Positions 7,869 through 17,753 of a stretch of DNA of 48,842 nt are shown one piece after another (position 1 is the stretch's first letter; each line of letters starts with the position of its first letter). A model generated the notes under the pieces. It was given only the letters and a program-made list of their open reading frames with translations. It ran no database searches and was not told where the DNA came from. Position numbers and translations under genes: made by a program. Source of the stretch: Gemmatimonadota bacterium (lineage in GTDB: Bacteria > Gemmatimonadota > Gemmatimonadetes > Gemmatimonadales > GWC2-71-9); NCBI GenBank assembly GCA_025358055.1, contig JANYKV010000040.1:1-48842 (forward strand). Reading direction: 5' to 3'.

Positions 7869-9044
7869 TCAGCGCGGTTCGAGAAACGGGGATGGGATGA
7901 AGGTCAGAACAAAGACGACCAAGCACAGCACCCCGAGCCATCGACGACTCACCGGAACGACTCGGTCCGGAATCACCACCGATGGGTGGGCCCATCGACC
8001 GCCACCAATCAAGAATGTCATCACCACCCAGGCGATCCAGGTCGGGGACTGGAGGGACAGGACCAGCAAACCCGCCACGACGAACATACTGAGAAGCCAT
8101 TGGCGCTTCCCCATGACTCCGTAAGCTACATGGCCGCCATCGAGTTGGCTCAGCGGAAGCAGGTTGAGACCAGTCACGAACATGCCGACCCAGCCCGCAA
8201 AGGCCGGGAGGCTGAGGTGCACGGCGGTGGTGCCGGGCAACAAGAAGTCCCGCAGGGCGCGGGTCAAGAGCGAGTCGCCGAGGAACGCGGGCGTTCCGCT
8301 CATGACGACATAACTGGGGGCGCCGGTCGGCACCAACGGAATTCGTTCGGACGTGAGATACCCTAACGCCAGAACGATCAGAGCAACCACGAAGCCGGCC
8401 AGCGGTCCAGCGGCGCCAACGTCCATCAGCTGCCTTCGATCGAGCACTGGACTTCGGAGCCGAATGAATGCGCCCAGACTTCCGATCGGCGAGAGGGTTG
8501 GAGGAATGGGCAAGAAGTAGGGTGGCGAGGTATTGATCGCGTACCGTCGGGCGGCGATATAGTGGCCCAGCTCATGAACCGCAAGGATGGTGAGCAGCGG
8601 AAGGGCAAAGGACCAGCCGGTCAGCAACACGCGCCAGTCACCCTGGACGATCCCGGTAAAGAAGTGGCCGGTCTGGCTCACCAGACCGGCCCCGTCCGCG
8701 GTCCAGGGGGACCACGACCCAGCGAGGACCGCCCCGGCCCCCAGTGAACAAATGATGGTGAGGAGAAGCAGGACCGCATGCAGTAGCCAACGCGCCGGTT
8801 GGTCCTTGGTCAACGGACGAATCAACACCAGATTCGTTCGGTCTCGGTCGAGCCAGTAATGCGCCCCGGGCCACTGAGCGAGGGCCTGCGTCAAAGCCGG
8901 TGCAGTAGGTCCTCGGCCGGCGACCAACGCCTCAATGACCTCCCTGCTCCCAACCCGCATGACCCGCCACGCCGAGAAATGACGCGTCAACTGATCCACT
9001 GGAGCCTCTTGACGAGCGTGAAGGAAGGCAGTAGTTTGCGACAC
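7869..9044 (-). CDS. Membrane metalloprotease, M50 site-2 protease family
   Basis: Predicted protein of 391 residues. About 80 cytoplasmic residues come first, then hydrophobic segments from residue 87. HELGH at 157-161 supplies the zinc-binding His pair and catalytic Glu, and LNLLPLSQLDGGH near 293-305 supplies the third ligand (Asp302) in the N-x-x-P...LDGGH motif. Both motifs lie in hydrophobic helices, as required for intramembrane proteolysis. The layout resembles the EGY-like/S2P group that lacks PDZ domains. The substrate is unknown. It is divergent from rho and shares a 170-bp spacer with it. The orphan HisKA gene follows on the same strand. Confidence 0.9.
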   Translation of the reverse strand: MSQTTAFLHARQEAPVDQLTRHFSAWRVMRVGSREVIEALVAGRGPTAPALTQALAQWPGAHYWLDRDRTNLVLIRPLTKDQPARWLLHAVLLLLTIICSLGAGAVLAGSWSPWTADGAGLVSQTGHFFTGIVQGDWRVLLTGWSFALPLLTILAVHELGHYIAARRYAINTSPPYFLPIPPTLSPIGSLGAFIRLRSPVLDRRQLMDVGAAGPLAGFVVALIVLALGYLTSERIPLVPTGAPSYVVMSGTPAFLGDSLLTRALRDFLLPGTTAVHLSLPAFAGWVGMFVTGLNLLPLSQLDGGHVAYGVMGKRQWLLSMFVVAGLLVLSLQSPTWIAWVVMTFLIGGGRWAHPSVVIPDRVVPVSRRWLGVLCLVVFVLTFIPSPFLEPR

Positions 9045-9080
9045 TTCAACCAGTTCCGTGGTATCTCAACTCCCCCGATG

Positions 9081-9124
9081 CACATACATAACGCGCCGGA
9101 AACCCCGGGCAACCCACATACATA
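9081..9124 (+). promoter_or_regulatory. Paired CACATACATA direct repeats upstream of rho
   Basis: The exact 10-mer CACATACATA occurs at 9081-9090 and 9115-9124 (34 bp start to start) in the spacer between the divergent M50 protease and rho genes. The core ACATACAT also appears in both EPS intergenic regions (25112 and 29153). Role unknown; a protein-binding site is one possibility. Confidence 0.35.
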
Positions 9125-9214
9125 GCCACAGCCAATTCCTGTTCGACGACTCACTTTCTCCCACCATCGCACGAGCCGGGGCCTTTGACGGCCGGCCGGT
9201 TCAGGACACCCTCA

Positions 9215-10462
<1,248 letters not shown>

Positions 10463-10479
10463 GGGACGGCCGCCGTCCT

Positions 10480-10923
10480 GTGACCCTCCCTCGAGCTGGC
10501 CGGCTTCTGGGCGTGGATTGGGGCGAAATCCGAATCGGCCTCGCCGTTTCGGACGCAACGCAAACCATCGCCACCCCACTTGAAACACTCACCCGGCGCA
10601 CCGGGAAGCGATTCCCGATGCCGAGGTTTCTGGAACTCTGCCAGGCCTATCCACCCACCGGGCTCGTGATCGGGTTGCCGCTGACTCCGGAAGGTGAGGA
10701 CGGCCCCAGCGCGATGGCGGCGCGGGAACTGGCGGCCCTCTTGGCCCAAAGGACCGGGCTCCCCATCGCACTCTGGGACGAGCGCATGAGCACCGCCCGC
10801 GCCTTGGGGCTCATCCAGGAACAGGGCGGACGCACTCGGGGCCGGAAACCGGACGTGGACGCCCTGGCCGCCGCGGTCCTCCTCCAACACTTCCTCGATC
10901 ACCGAAAGCTCTGCCCCGCGTGA
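10480..10923 (+). CDS. ruvX: Putative pre-16S rRNA nuclease / Holliday junction resolvase (YqgF/RuvX)
   Basis: Predicted protein of 147 residues with a GTG start, the usual size. The RNase H-like fold is marked by GVDWGEIRIGLAVSD (Asp13), GLPL, LWDERMST (Glu101) and KPDVDALAAAVLLQ (Asp125/127). The three acidic positions form the metal-binding active site. The family is known for maturing the 5' end of 16S rRNA and for proposed Holliday-junction cleavage. It sits between rho and mltG and overlaps mltG by 4 bp (GTGA); ruvX next to mltG is a common bacterial pairing. Confidence 0.93.
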   Translation: MTLPRAGRLLGVDWGEIRIGLAVSDATQTIATPLETLTRRTGKRFPMPRFLELCQAYPPTGLVIGLPLTPEGEDGPSAMAARELAALLAQRTGLPIALWDERMSTARALGLIQEQGGRTRGRKPDVDALAAAVLLQHFLDHRKLCPA

Positions 10924-11933
10924 AGCGCCGCCGGCATCTCGTCATCGGCGCAGTGCTCCTGACGGCCTGTGTTTTCGAGCCTTCGGCGAACGTGGAGCGA
11001 TTTCTCGCCCCGCCAGGCGCATTATTCCGCGCCGTCGCCGAAAGCCTGGTCGCCCACGGCATCGTGCGACACCCCACCTGGTTTCGCCTGGCGGCCCGAC
11101 TCGGTCGATACGACCGGACCGTCAAAGCGGGGCTGTATGAGTTCCACCGCGGCGAGGCCACCTTCACGATTTTGCGCGCGCTCCGCGACGGAAAATCGGT
11201 CACGCTGCGGCTGACGATTCCGGAAGGTTACACGGTCGAGGACATCGCGGATCTCGTCGCGTCCACGTTTCCCGTCACCCGCGAACAGTTCCTCGCTGCT
11301 GCCACGGACAGTGCTATCCGCCGCGACTTCGGCGTCCCGGCCCCGTCCATGGAAGGCTTTTTACGGCCCGAAACCTATCGCCTTCCGTATACGGTCACCG
11401 CCTCGGCTTTGGTGCGAGAGCTTGCCACGTCCTTTCGAAGCATATGGAACCCAGCGTGGGATCAAAAGCTGCCAACCCTCGGACTCACCCGACTGCAGTT
11501 CGTCACCCTGGCGTCGATCGTCGAAGGGGAGGCCAGGATCGCCGAGGAGCGTCCGATCATTGCAGCCGTGTACCTCAACCGCATCCGGCGCGGCATGCTG
11601 TTGCAAGCCGATCCGACGGTGCAGTATGCGCTCATCCAACAGACCGGACATCGGAAGCCGAGGTTGTTCGAGACGGACTATCTGGTTGAATCACCCTACA
11701 ACACCTACATTCACCCCGGCCTCCCGCCGGGCCCCGTCGGGGCCCCATCCCGAGAGAGCCTGGACGCCGTCGGCGCCCCGGCCGACGTGCCGTTTCTGTA
11801 CTTCGTCGCCCGCGGGAGCGGCGACGGCCACCACGTGTTTACCCGGACCTATTCGGAACATCTGCAGGCGGTGGCCCGGTATCGGCGGGAAACCGCGCTT
11901 CGCCGGCGCCGGACTGCTCCATCCGAGCGCTAA
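10920..11933 (+). CDS. mltG: Endolytic murein transglycosylase MltG
   Basis: Predicted protein of 337 residues starting at a GTG that overlaps the ruvX stop. The N-terminus ([19 protein letters not shown]) is a basic stretch plus a hydrophobic segment, an inner-membrane anchor or possible lipoprotein signal. The YceG-like domain shows [14 protein letters not shown], the catalytic ASIVEGEA (Glu202), [19 protein letters not shown] and [19 protein letters not shown], all hallmarks of MltG. The enzyme cuts nascent glycan strands in the periplasm and so helps end peptidoglycan chain growth. The C-terminal [11 protein letters not shown] is also typical. Confidence 0.95.
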   Translation: MKRRRHLVIGAVLLTACVFEPSANVERFLAPPGALFRAVAESLVAHGIVRHPTWFRLAARLGRYDRTVKAGLYEFHRGEATFTILRALRDGKSVTLRLTIPEGYTVEDIADLVASTFPVTREQFLAAATDSAIRRDFGVPAPSMEGFLRPETYRLPYTVTASALVRELATSFRSIWNPAWDQKLPTLGLTRLQFVTLASIVEGEARIAEERPIIAAVYLNRIRRGMLLQADPTVQYALIQQTGHRKPRLFETDYLVESPYNTYIHPGLPPGPVGAPSRESLDAVGAPADVPFLYFVARGSGDGHHVFTRTYSEHLQAVARYRRETALRRRRTAPSER

Positions 11934-12003
11934 GCGCCGACTATATTCAGCGGGTCGGCGCTCCGGTCGCCCCCACCCTTTTCGCCGAAATTGCGGCCTC
12001 CTT

Positions 12004-12705
12004 ATGAACAAGGTCTATCCCGATGCAGCATCCGCCCTCACCGACGTGCCGCACGGCGCGACCGTGCTCGTGGGTGGTTTTGGTCTGTGCGGCATTCCTG
12101 AAGAAGCCATCTTCGCACTGCACGACTTGGGAGCCCGCCACCTGACCATCGTCAGCAATAACGCGGGAACCACAGAGCACGGCCTGGTCCACCTCCTCAA
12201 GAACGCTCAAGTCAAGAAGATGGTGTCGAGTTATGTCGGAGAAAATGAAGTGTTCGAACGCCAAATGCTCTCCGGCGAACTGGAGGTCGAGTTGACTCCT
12301 CAAGGGACGCTCGCCGAAAGGATTCGCGCCGGGGGGGCGGGGATTCCCGCCTTCTTCACCGCGACCGGCGTCGGCACCCTCGTGGCCGAAGGCAAAGAAG
12401 TCCGCGAGTTCGACGGGCGGCCCTACGTCCTCGAGCGCGGCATCGTCGGCGATTTCGCCCTCGTCCACGCGTGGAAGGGAGACACCGACGGCAACCTGAT
12501 TTATCGGAAGACGGCCCGAAACTTCAATCCGATGATGGCGATGGCTGGACGCATCACCATTGCGGAAGTGGAGCACCTCGTTCAACCGGGCGAGCTCGAA
12601 CCCGACGGCATCCACACCCCGGCGATTTTCGTCCAGCGTATTTTCCAGTGCCGGGCGAACACCAAACACGTCGAGCGCCGCACCGTCAGAAAGCGCACCC
12701 CATGA
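12004..12705 (+). CDS. scoA: 3-oxoacid CoA-transferase subunit A
   Basis: Predicted protein of 233 residues. The frame is open far upstream inside mltG, but the ATG at 12004 begins the family N-terminus ([19 protein letters not shown]). The CoA-binding Gly-rich stretch is [14 protein letters not shown]; further matches are [11 protein letters not shown] and [41 protein letters not shown]. The A and B subunits together move CoA from succinyl-CoA, or another donor, to acetoacetate or related acids in ketone-body and short-chain acid metabolism. It overlaps subunit B by ATGA. Confidence 0.95.
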   Translation: MNKVYPDAASALTDVPHGATVLVGGFGLCGIPEEAIFALHDLGARHLTIVSNNAGTTEHGLVHLLKNAQVKKMVSSYVGENEVFERQMLSGELEVELTPQGTLAERIRAGGAGIPAFFTATGVGTLVAEGKEVREFDGRPYVLERGIVGDFALVHAWKGDTDGNLIYRKTARNFNPMMAMAGRITIAEVEHLVQPGELEPDGIHTPAIFVQRIFQCRANTKHVERRTVRKRTP

Positions 12706-13343
12706 ATGCCCGTGAAATCATCGTCCGCCGCGCGGCCCAAGAACTTTTGACCCTGAACGACCAGTCGGGATACTACGTCAATCTTGGGATAGGAATACCC
12801 ACGATGATTGCCAATCATGTCCCGGCGGGCATTCCCGTCGTCTTGCAATCGGAAAATGGCATGCTTGGCATTGGTCCGTACCCCTATGAGGGGGAAGAGG
12901 ATCCGGACCTCATCAACGCCGGTAAGGAAACCGTGAGCGAGGCCGCCGGCACATCCTACTTCGATAGCGCGTTGTCATTCGCGATGATTCGCGGTGGCCA
13001 TGTCGCGATGACCTTTCTGGGCGGCCTCCAAGTGTCGGCCCACGGCGACCTCGCGAATTGGATGGTACCGGGGAAGATGGTGAAAGGCATGGGCGGGGCG
13101 ATGGACCTGGTCGCGGGGGCACGGCGCGTAATTGTGATCATGGAGCACCGCGCGAAAGACGGGGCGTACAAGATTCTCAATCGCTGTTCGCTACCCCTCA
13201 CGGGCGCCCGGGTCGTCCATCGAATCATCACGGAGATGTGCGTCTTGGATGTCACCCAGGAAGGGCTCAGGGCGGTCGAGCTGTTGAATGGCGAGACGCC
13301 TGCGACGGTGCAAGCAGCCACCGAGCCCAAGGTGATCTTCTAG
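12702..13343 (+). CDS. scoB: 3-oxoacid CoA-transferase subunit B
   Basis: Predicted protein of 213 residues. Its ATG overlaps the scoA stop (ATGA). The catalytic glutamate that carries the CoA thioester is Glu51 in the conserved SENG motif (QSENGMLG). Other signatures are [38 protein letters not shown] and GMGGAMDLV. Length and motifs match SCOT/AtoA-type beta subunits. The exact acid substrate cannot be read from the sequence. Its 3' end touches the end of convergent thiE (4-bp overlap). Confidence 0.95.
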   Translation: MNAREIIVRRAAQELLTLNDQSGYYVNLGIGIPTMIANHVPAGIPVVLQSENGMLGIGPYPYEGEEDPDLINAGKETVSEAAGTSYFDSALSFAMIRGGHVAMTFLGGLQVSAHGDLANWMVPGKMVKGMGGAMDLVAGARRVIVIMEHRAKDGAYKILNRCSLPLTGARVVHRIITEMCVLDVTQEGLRAVELLNGETPATVQAATEPKVIF

Positions 13344-13972
13344 GAGCGTCGCGCGAGGGCGAATTGGTCGGCGTACCGACGCGCGGCACCCTCCGAGTCC
13401 GGCTCCGCCAGAATACCTGAAATGACGGCGACCCCGGTGCCGCCGACGCGGAGTACTCCCTCTACATCCTCCGGTCGGACGCCACCAATCGCCAAGACCG
13501 GGACCCGCGCCTGGCCCGCCAATCGTTGGAAGCCTTCGAGCCCGAGTGCAGTGCCGGCGTCAGATTTGGTCACCGTCCGGTGCAGCGGTCCAACGCCCCA
13601 ATAGTCGGCTTCCAGCCCCAGCCCGATCTCTCCAGACGATCCCACCGAGGCTCCGATCAGGAACCCGGGAGGGGTCAATCGCCGGGCCAGGGCGACCGGC
13701 AGATCGTCCGGGCCCAGATGCACACCGGCCGCTCCAGCCGCAAGGGCGACGTCAAGGCGATCGTTCACCAAGACGGGAACCGCGACCGTTGCGAGCAACA
13801 TCCGCGTAAAGGCAAGCAGCTCGCGGGCATCGGACCCTTTGAGTCGAGCCTGGATGGAAGTGACTCCACCCCGTTCCGCGGCCTGACAGAGGGCGATCAG
13901 ATCCCGCCCTCGGGCCACCCGATCATCGGTGACCAGCATGAGGCGGAGGTGTGCCGCTACATTGATGCCCAT
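13340..13972 (-). CDS. thiE: Thiamine-phosphate synthase
   Basis: Predicted protein of 210 residues, TIM-barrel type. The order of motifs fits ThiE: LMLVTDD near the N-terminus, GVTSIQARLKGSDARELL, VPVLVNDRLDVALAAGAAGVHLGPDDLPV, IGASVGSSGEI, ADYWGVGPLHRTVTKSDAG and VPVLAIGGVRPEDV. It joins HMP pyrophosphate and the thiazole phosphate to give thiamine phosphate. Several residues depart from the classical signature (QARLK for QxRxK, and HRTVTKSDAG for the T-KxD region), which is normal variation. The ATG at 13972 is used; ATGs at 14008 and 13939 are alternatives. No other thi gene is in the window. Confidence 0.88.
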   Translation of the reverse strand: MGINVAAHLRLMLVTDDRVARGRDLIALCQAAERGGVTSIQARLKGSDARELLAFTRMLLATVAVPVLVNDRLDVALAAGAAGVHLGPDDLPVALARRLTPPGFLIGASVGSSGEIGLGLEADYWGVGPLHRTVTKSDAGTALGLEGFQRLAGQARVPVLAIGGVRPEDVEGVLRVGGTGVAVISGILAEPDSEGAARRYADQFALARRS

Positions 13973-15182
13973 GAACGAAATCAAATCGCTTGCCCCCGTT
14001 GAAACCACTTCGTCGCTCCCAGCCGGTCAAGCGACGGTCGGTGTGACACAGCGGGGAGCCGAGCGTTGGTCGCACGGACATCCTTGGATTTATCGCAGTG
14101 ACGTCTCCCAGGATGCCCCGACGGCTGGAGTGGTCCGGGTCGTAAATCCCCGCGACAAATTCATCGGTCAGGCGCTGTACTCCCCCGCATCGGAAATTCG
14201 GCTTCGTCTCCTCGAGCCCACGGAACGTCCGATCGATGCAGCGTGGTGGCGCGAACGCATCGCGTCCTGCCTTGACCGGCGCAAAAGGATCGACGCAACG
14301 GCCTTCCGCGTGGTGCACGGGGAGGGCGACGCACTCCCCTCGCTCATTGTGGATCGATACGACCGCTGGGTCGTCGCCCAAATCCTTTCCGCTGGCCTGG
14401 AGACGCAGCGCGAGCTGATTTTGGCCGCAATTCTCGAGGTGCTCCAACCGGAGGGAATCCTCCTCCGGAACGACGCTTCCGTGCGCCGGCGGGAGGGGTT
14501 GGAGGAAGAGGTCGAGGTCGCCACAGGCGAAATTCCGGCGCAGATCGAAATCCGGGAAGGATCAGTGAGGTACCTCGTTGAATTGCAAGCCGGACAGAAA
14601 ACCGGCGCGTTCTTGGACCAGCGAGAAAACCGGCTCGTCGTCGCGAGCCTCACCAAGCCCGGCGGTCGCGCCCTCGACTGTTTCTCGTACCACGGTTCGT
14701 TCGCGCTCCACCTGGGACACCGGGCGGCCACGGTCATCGCCTTGGACACGAGCAAAACAGCCCTTGCTCGAGGCGCCGCCAACGCCGCACTCAACGGCCT
14801 CACCAACATCGAGTTCCGAGAAGGAGACGCATTCGAAGCACTTCGCCAATTCGAGCGGTCCCGCGAACGCTTCGATACCGTAGTGGTCGATCCCCCGGCA
14901 TTTGCCAAATCGCGGTCGGATCTCGAACCCGCCCTCCGGGGCTATCACGAGATCAACGTGCGCGCGATGCGACTCCTCGCGCCCGGCGGCCTCCTCCTCA
15001 CCGCCTCCTGCTCCTTCCACATCCGACGTCCCGAGTTCTACACCGTGATTGCCCGCGCCGCCGCGGACAGTGGAAGGCGATTGTCTATCCTGTCTCACCT
15101 GGGACAGCCCGCGGATCACCCCGAAGTCGTGACGATCCCCGAGTCCGGGTACTTGAAAGGGCTGCTCCTGCGGGCCGATTGA
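13971..15182 (+). CDS. rlmI: Class I SAM-dependent rRNA methyltransferase, RlmI-like
   Basis: Predicted protein of 403 residues starting at ATG 13971 (an ATG at 13929 would overlap thiE further). An N-terminal PUA-like domain contains the HPWIYRSDV motif. A middle domain has SLIVDRY and LLRND, followed by GQKTGAFLDQRENR and the SAM-binding motif RALDCFSYHGSFALHLG. The catalytic region is FDTVVVDPPAFAKS, with the later Cys of LLTASCSFHI. RlmI adds a methyl group to C5 of a 23S rRNA cytosine (C1962 in E. coli). It is divergent from thiE, and the two start codons overlap, which is unusual. Confidence 0.9.
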   Translation: MNEIKSLAPVETTSSLPAGQATVGVTQRGAERWSHGHPWIYRSDVSQDAPTAGVVRVVNPRDKFIGQALYSPASEIRLRLLEPTERPIDAAWWRERIASCLDRRKRIDATAFRVVHGEGDALPSLIVDRYDRWVVAQILSAGLETQRELILAAILEVLQPEGILLRNDASVRRREGLEEEVEVATGEIPAQIEIREGSVRYLVELQAGQKTGAFLDQRENRLVVASLTKPGGRALDCFSYHGSFALHLGHRAATVIALDTSKTALARGAANAALNGLTNIEFREGDAFEALRQFERSRERFDTVVVDPPAFAKSRSDLEPALRGYHEINVRAMRLLAPGGLLLTASCSFHIRRPEFYTVIARAAADSGRRLSILSHLGQPADHPEVVTIPESGYLKGLLLRAD

Positions 15183-15315
15183 GCGAACCAAGACCAGGAT
15201 CCATGCTCTGGCGGCCTACCGCTCGATGCCCCGCCTCTCTTAGGTTTGTGGCCATGCCTGTTGCACCATCCCGCGCCCGGCCCCAGTCCAGGGTGTCCCG
15301 GTCGACCTGGTCAGT

Positions 15316-16152
15316 ATGCTGACCACGGCTCAACTCGTCGCCGCTCGGCGTCATCGACCGCCGCCGTCCCTCAAACAGCAATACCAGGAGTACCTACTTC
15401 AGCGCATCGAAGGCTACAAGAACTCGATGACCCGCGAGCAACTGCTGGAGCTCGGCGATGAAGCCGCCAACGAGCTGCAAGCGACCCTCGAAGGTCAGTT
15501 CCTCCTCACTGAAGTGCTCATGCTGGAAACCGTCGACCGCTTAATCATCAAACGACTCGGCCTGCGCCCCTACGGACGCTGGCGGCAACAGTTCGTGAAA
15601 TTGCGCGCGGCCCAGCGCGAACCGACTCACTGGGGATTGGAGCGAAAGCATATCGTGGCGATGCTGCTTCCCCGCCTCGAAATGGATGACCGCATCCTCG
15701 TGGTCGGGGCCGGGGCGGAGCCGACGGCGTATCTGCTTGCCGCTCACGATGCCGACGTCACATTCATCGCCGGAGACTTGGGCTGCGTGGAGCGAGTGGA
15801 GAGCCGCATGGCCTCAGAGTCCCTCGCACGCCAATTCCAAGCCTTCGTCACCAACCTGGGCGATTGGCTGCCACCGTTTGAAGAGCGATTCCACCTTGTG
15901 GTCATCGATGCCGGAGCCCTGACCGCCCTCCCGTACTCGAGGCGGCGGGCCCTCCTCGACCAACTCAAACTGATCACGACTCCGGCCGGCGTCCACGCCC
16001 TCATCCCCGGTGACCCCGCGACTCCCCCCGAAGGATTTCTCTCCCACTACAGCGGTTGGGAACGAGCCAATCCGCCCTCCTCTCGACGTTCCACCAAAGC
16101 GTCCCCACCCGCCGGCCTGCTCCTGACCGCACCCTTTCCGGCGTGTCCTTGA
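15316..16152 (+). CDS. Methyltransferase-fold protein of unknown function
   Basis: Predicted protein of 278 residues with no signal peptide or membrane segment. The first 110 residues are helical and charged (QQYQEYLLQRIEGYKNSMTR, then further helices). Residues about 115-235 look like a Rossmann methyltransferase core: RILVVGAGAEPTAYLL as the SAM-binding loop, an acidic turn after the second strand, and FHLVVIDAGAL as the strand near motif IV. The last 40 residues are Pro/Ser-rich. It follows the RlmI-like gene by 133 bp on the same strand. Substrate unknown; it may be a degenerate, non-catalytic fold. Confidence 0.65.
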   Translation: MLTTAQLVAARRHRPPPSLKQQYQEYLLQRIEGYKNSMTREQLLELGDEAANELQATLEGQFLLTEVLMLETVDRLIIKRLGLRPYGRWRQQFVKLRAAQREPTHWGLERKHIVAMLLPRLEMDDRILVVGAGAEPTAYLLAAHDADVTFIAGDLGCVERVESRMASESLARQFQAFVTNLGDWLPPFEERFHLVVIDAGALTALPYSRRRALLDQLKLITTPAGVHALIPGDPATPPEGFLSHYSGWERANPPSSRRSTKASPPAGLLLTAPFPACP

Positions 16153-16321
16153 GACACTCCTGACGGCTTGGTCCTCGTGTCGTTTTAACACAATCGAGGT
16201 GCCCAATGTCTATCCTTGCAGCGAGGCTCAACGGTTTTGGGTCAGTGGCGGTATAGGCATGTGTCGTGCAGGTCGGTCTCATTCGTCACAGTGGCCACGA
16301 GGCAACAAAAAGGACGGTATT

Positions 16322-16492
16322 ATGGTCATCTCAACCCCATACTCTCTCGAAGAGCAGCCCGTGGGGATCATCATCCACAACGGCGGGCAACCGAAACGAC
16401 CGGCGCGGGTCTGGGCCTACATGTGGACCATGGATGAGGAGACCGCAACCGGCCACTGGCATCAGCGCGTGCCCGCGGAGAGGGCGGCCTAG
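16322..16492 (+). CDS. Small hypothetical protein (56 aa)
   Basis: The ATG at 16322 is preceded by AAGGA at a good distance. The 56-residue product (opening MVISTPYSLEEQPVGIIIHNGG) is rich in Trp and His toward the C-terminus (WAYMWTMDEETATGHWHQR), an unusual composition for a chance frame. No known domain is recognised. The frame is open upstream to 16199 but without a site. A short GC hairpin (ACGCCGG / CCGGCGT, 16551-16566) lies downstream but has no T tract. Confidence 0.45.
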   Translation: MVISTPYSLEEQPVGIIIHNGGQPKRPARVWAYMWTMDEETATGHWHQRVPAERAA

Positions 16493-16709
16493 CCGCGCAC
16501 GGGTCTCCGCCCCACCAATAGTCCCTCAAGGGGCCTGATGTCTTGTACGCACGCCGGCCCCGGCGTTTCGCAGTCTCTTGTCGCGCTCCACACCCTCCGG
16601 TTTAGTTTCACCCCTCGCTCCCCAGCCACTCCAGGGAAGACCGTGCGTGCAATGTGGCATGCGACGGAGTGCGGCCGAACTCCACGAGCGACCCGTCATC
16701 GAGGATGTC

Positions 16710-17753
16710 ATGCGAGCACTCGTGAAGACCGCCCCCGGAATCGGCATGGATGTCCGCGATGTACCCGTGCCCTCCTGCGGACCCACGGATGCCCTCATCC
16801 GCGTTCAGTACGCCGGCGTATGCGGCACCGACCTTCACATCTGGGAATGGGACAGTTGGGCCAGCAATCGCATGCACCCGCCGGTCGTGATCGGCCACGA
16901 ATTCGCGGGCACCATCGCGAAACTTGGTCCGGAAGCCGCGGCCGCCGGCCTCCTCCAAGTCGGTGACGTTGTGACGGCGGAAGGACACATCGTCTGCGGG
17001 CACTGCCTCCAGTGTCGAACCGGCAACGCCCACCTGTGTCGCCGGACCCAAATCATTGGTGTTGACCGCGATGGCGCGTTCGCGGACTACATCGCCATGC
17101 CGGTCTCCAACGTAATGAAGCTGGATGGCATTCCGGCGGAGCTCGGAGCCATCATGGATCCCATGGGCAATGCGGTACACACGGTGCTCGAGGGCGGCGA
17201 GGTACCGGGCAGCACGGTGTTCGTGCTCGGGTGCGGACCGATCGGGTGTTTCGCCGTCGGGGTGGCGCGGGCGGCGGGCGCATCCCTCGTCGTAGCCAGC
17301 GACCTCAATCCAACCCGGTTGGCGATCGCTCGAGCCATGGGTGCCCATGCGACGATCAACCCCTCAACGGAGGACGTCACCGCGCGAATCAACGAGCTCA
17401 CCAACGGTGATGGGATGGACCTGGTTTGCGAAATGAGCGGTCACCCGGCCGGCCATAGCCAGGCCTTTCAGGTGGCCCGTCAAGGCGGCCGGGTGAACAT
17501 GTTGGGGACTCCGAGTCGAACGACGGAGGTCAACTTTGCGCGTGACGTAATTTTCAAGGGCCTTACGCTATACGGAGTCACCGGGCGGAAGATGTATACG
17601 ACCTGGCAACAACTCGGCCGTTTCCTGCGCGCGGGGCAGCTCGATCCCCGGCCGGTCATTACGCATCGCTTTCCACTCGAACGGATCGGCGAGGCGATCG
17701 GCGTCATCAAAGACGGAACGGCGGGCAAGGTCATCTTGGAGATCGGATCATGA
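16710..17753 (+). CDS. tdh: L-threonine 3-dehydrogenase (zinc-dependent)
   Basis: Predicted protein of 347 residues (E. coli Tdh has 341), starting at ATG 16710; the frame is open upstream to 16578. The catalytic zinc ligands are Cys38 in GVCGTDLH and His63-Glu64 in GHEFAG. The structural zinc is held by Cys96, 99, 102 and 110 (CGHCLQCRTGNAHLC). The NAD fold has VLGCGPIGCF, and the acid after it is the Asp of VVASDLN. It oxidises threonine at C3 to 2-amino-3-oxobutyrate with NAD+. The stop overlaps kbl (ATGA), so the two steps are made together, passing the unstable product straight on. Confidence 0.95.
   Translation: MRALVKTAPGIGMDVRDVPVPSCGPTDALIRVQYAGVCGTDLHIWEWDSWASNRMHPPVVIGHEFAGTIAKLGPEAAAAGLLQVGDVVTAEGHIVCGHCLQCRTGNAHLCRRTQIIGVDRDGAFADYIAMPVSNVMKLDGIPAELGAIMDPMGNAVHTVLEGGEVPGSTVFVLGCGPIGCFAVGVARAAGASLVVASDLNPTRLAIARAMGAHATINPSTEDVTARINELTNGDGMDLVCEMSGHPAGHSQAFQVARQGGRVNMLGTPSRTTEVNFARDVIFKGLTLYGVTGRKMYTTWQQLGRFLRAGQLDPRPVITHRFPLERIGEAIGVIKDGTAGKVILEIGS

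Noticed and set aside
16551..16566. Terminator after the small ORF
   Set aside because: The hairpin ACGCCGG-cc...CCGGCGT is perfect, but no T tract follows and the short loop is GC-rich.
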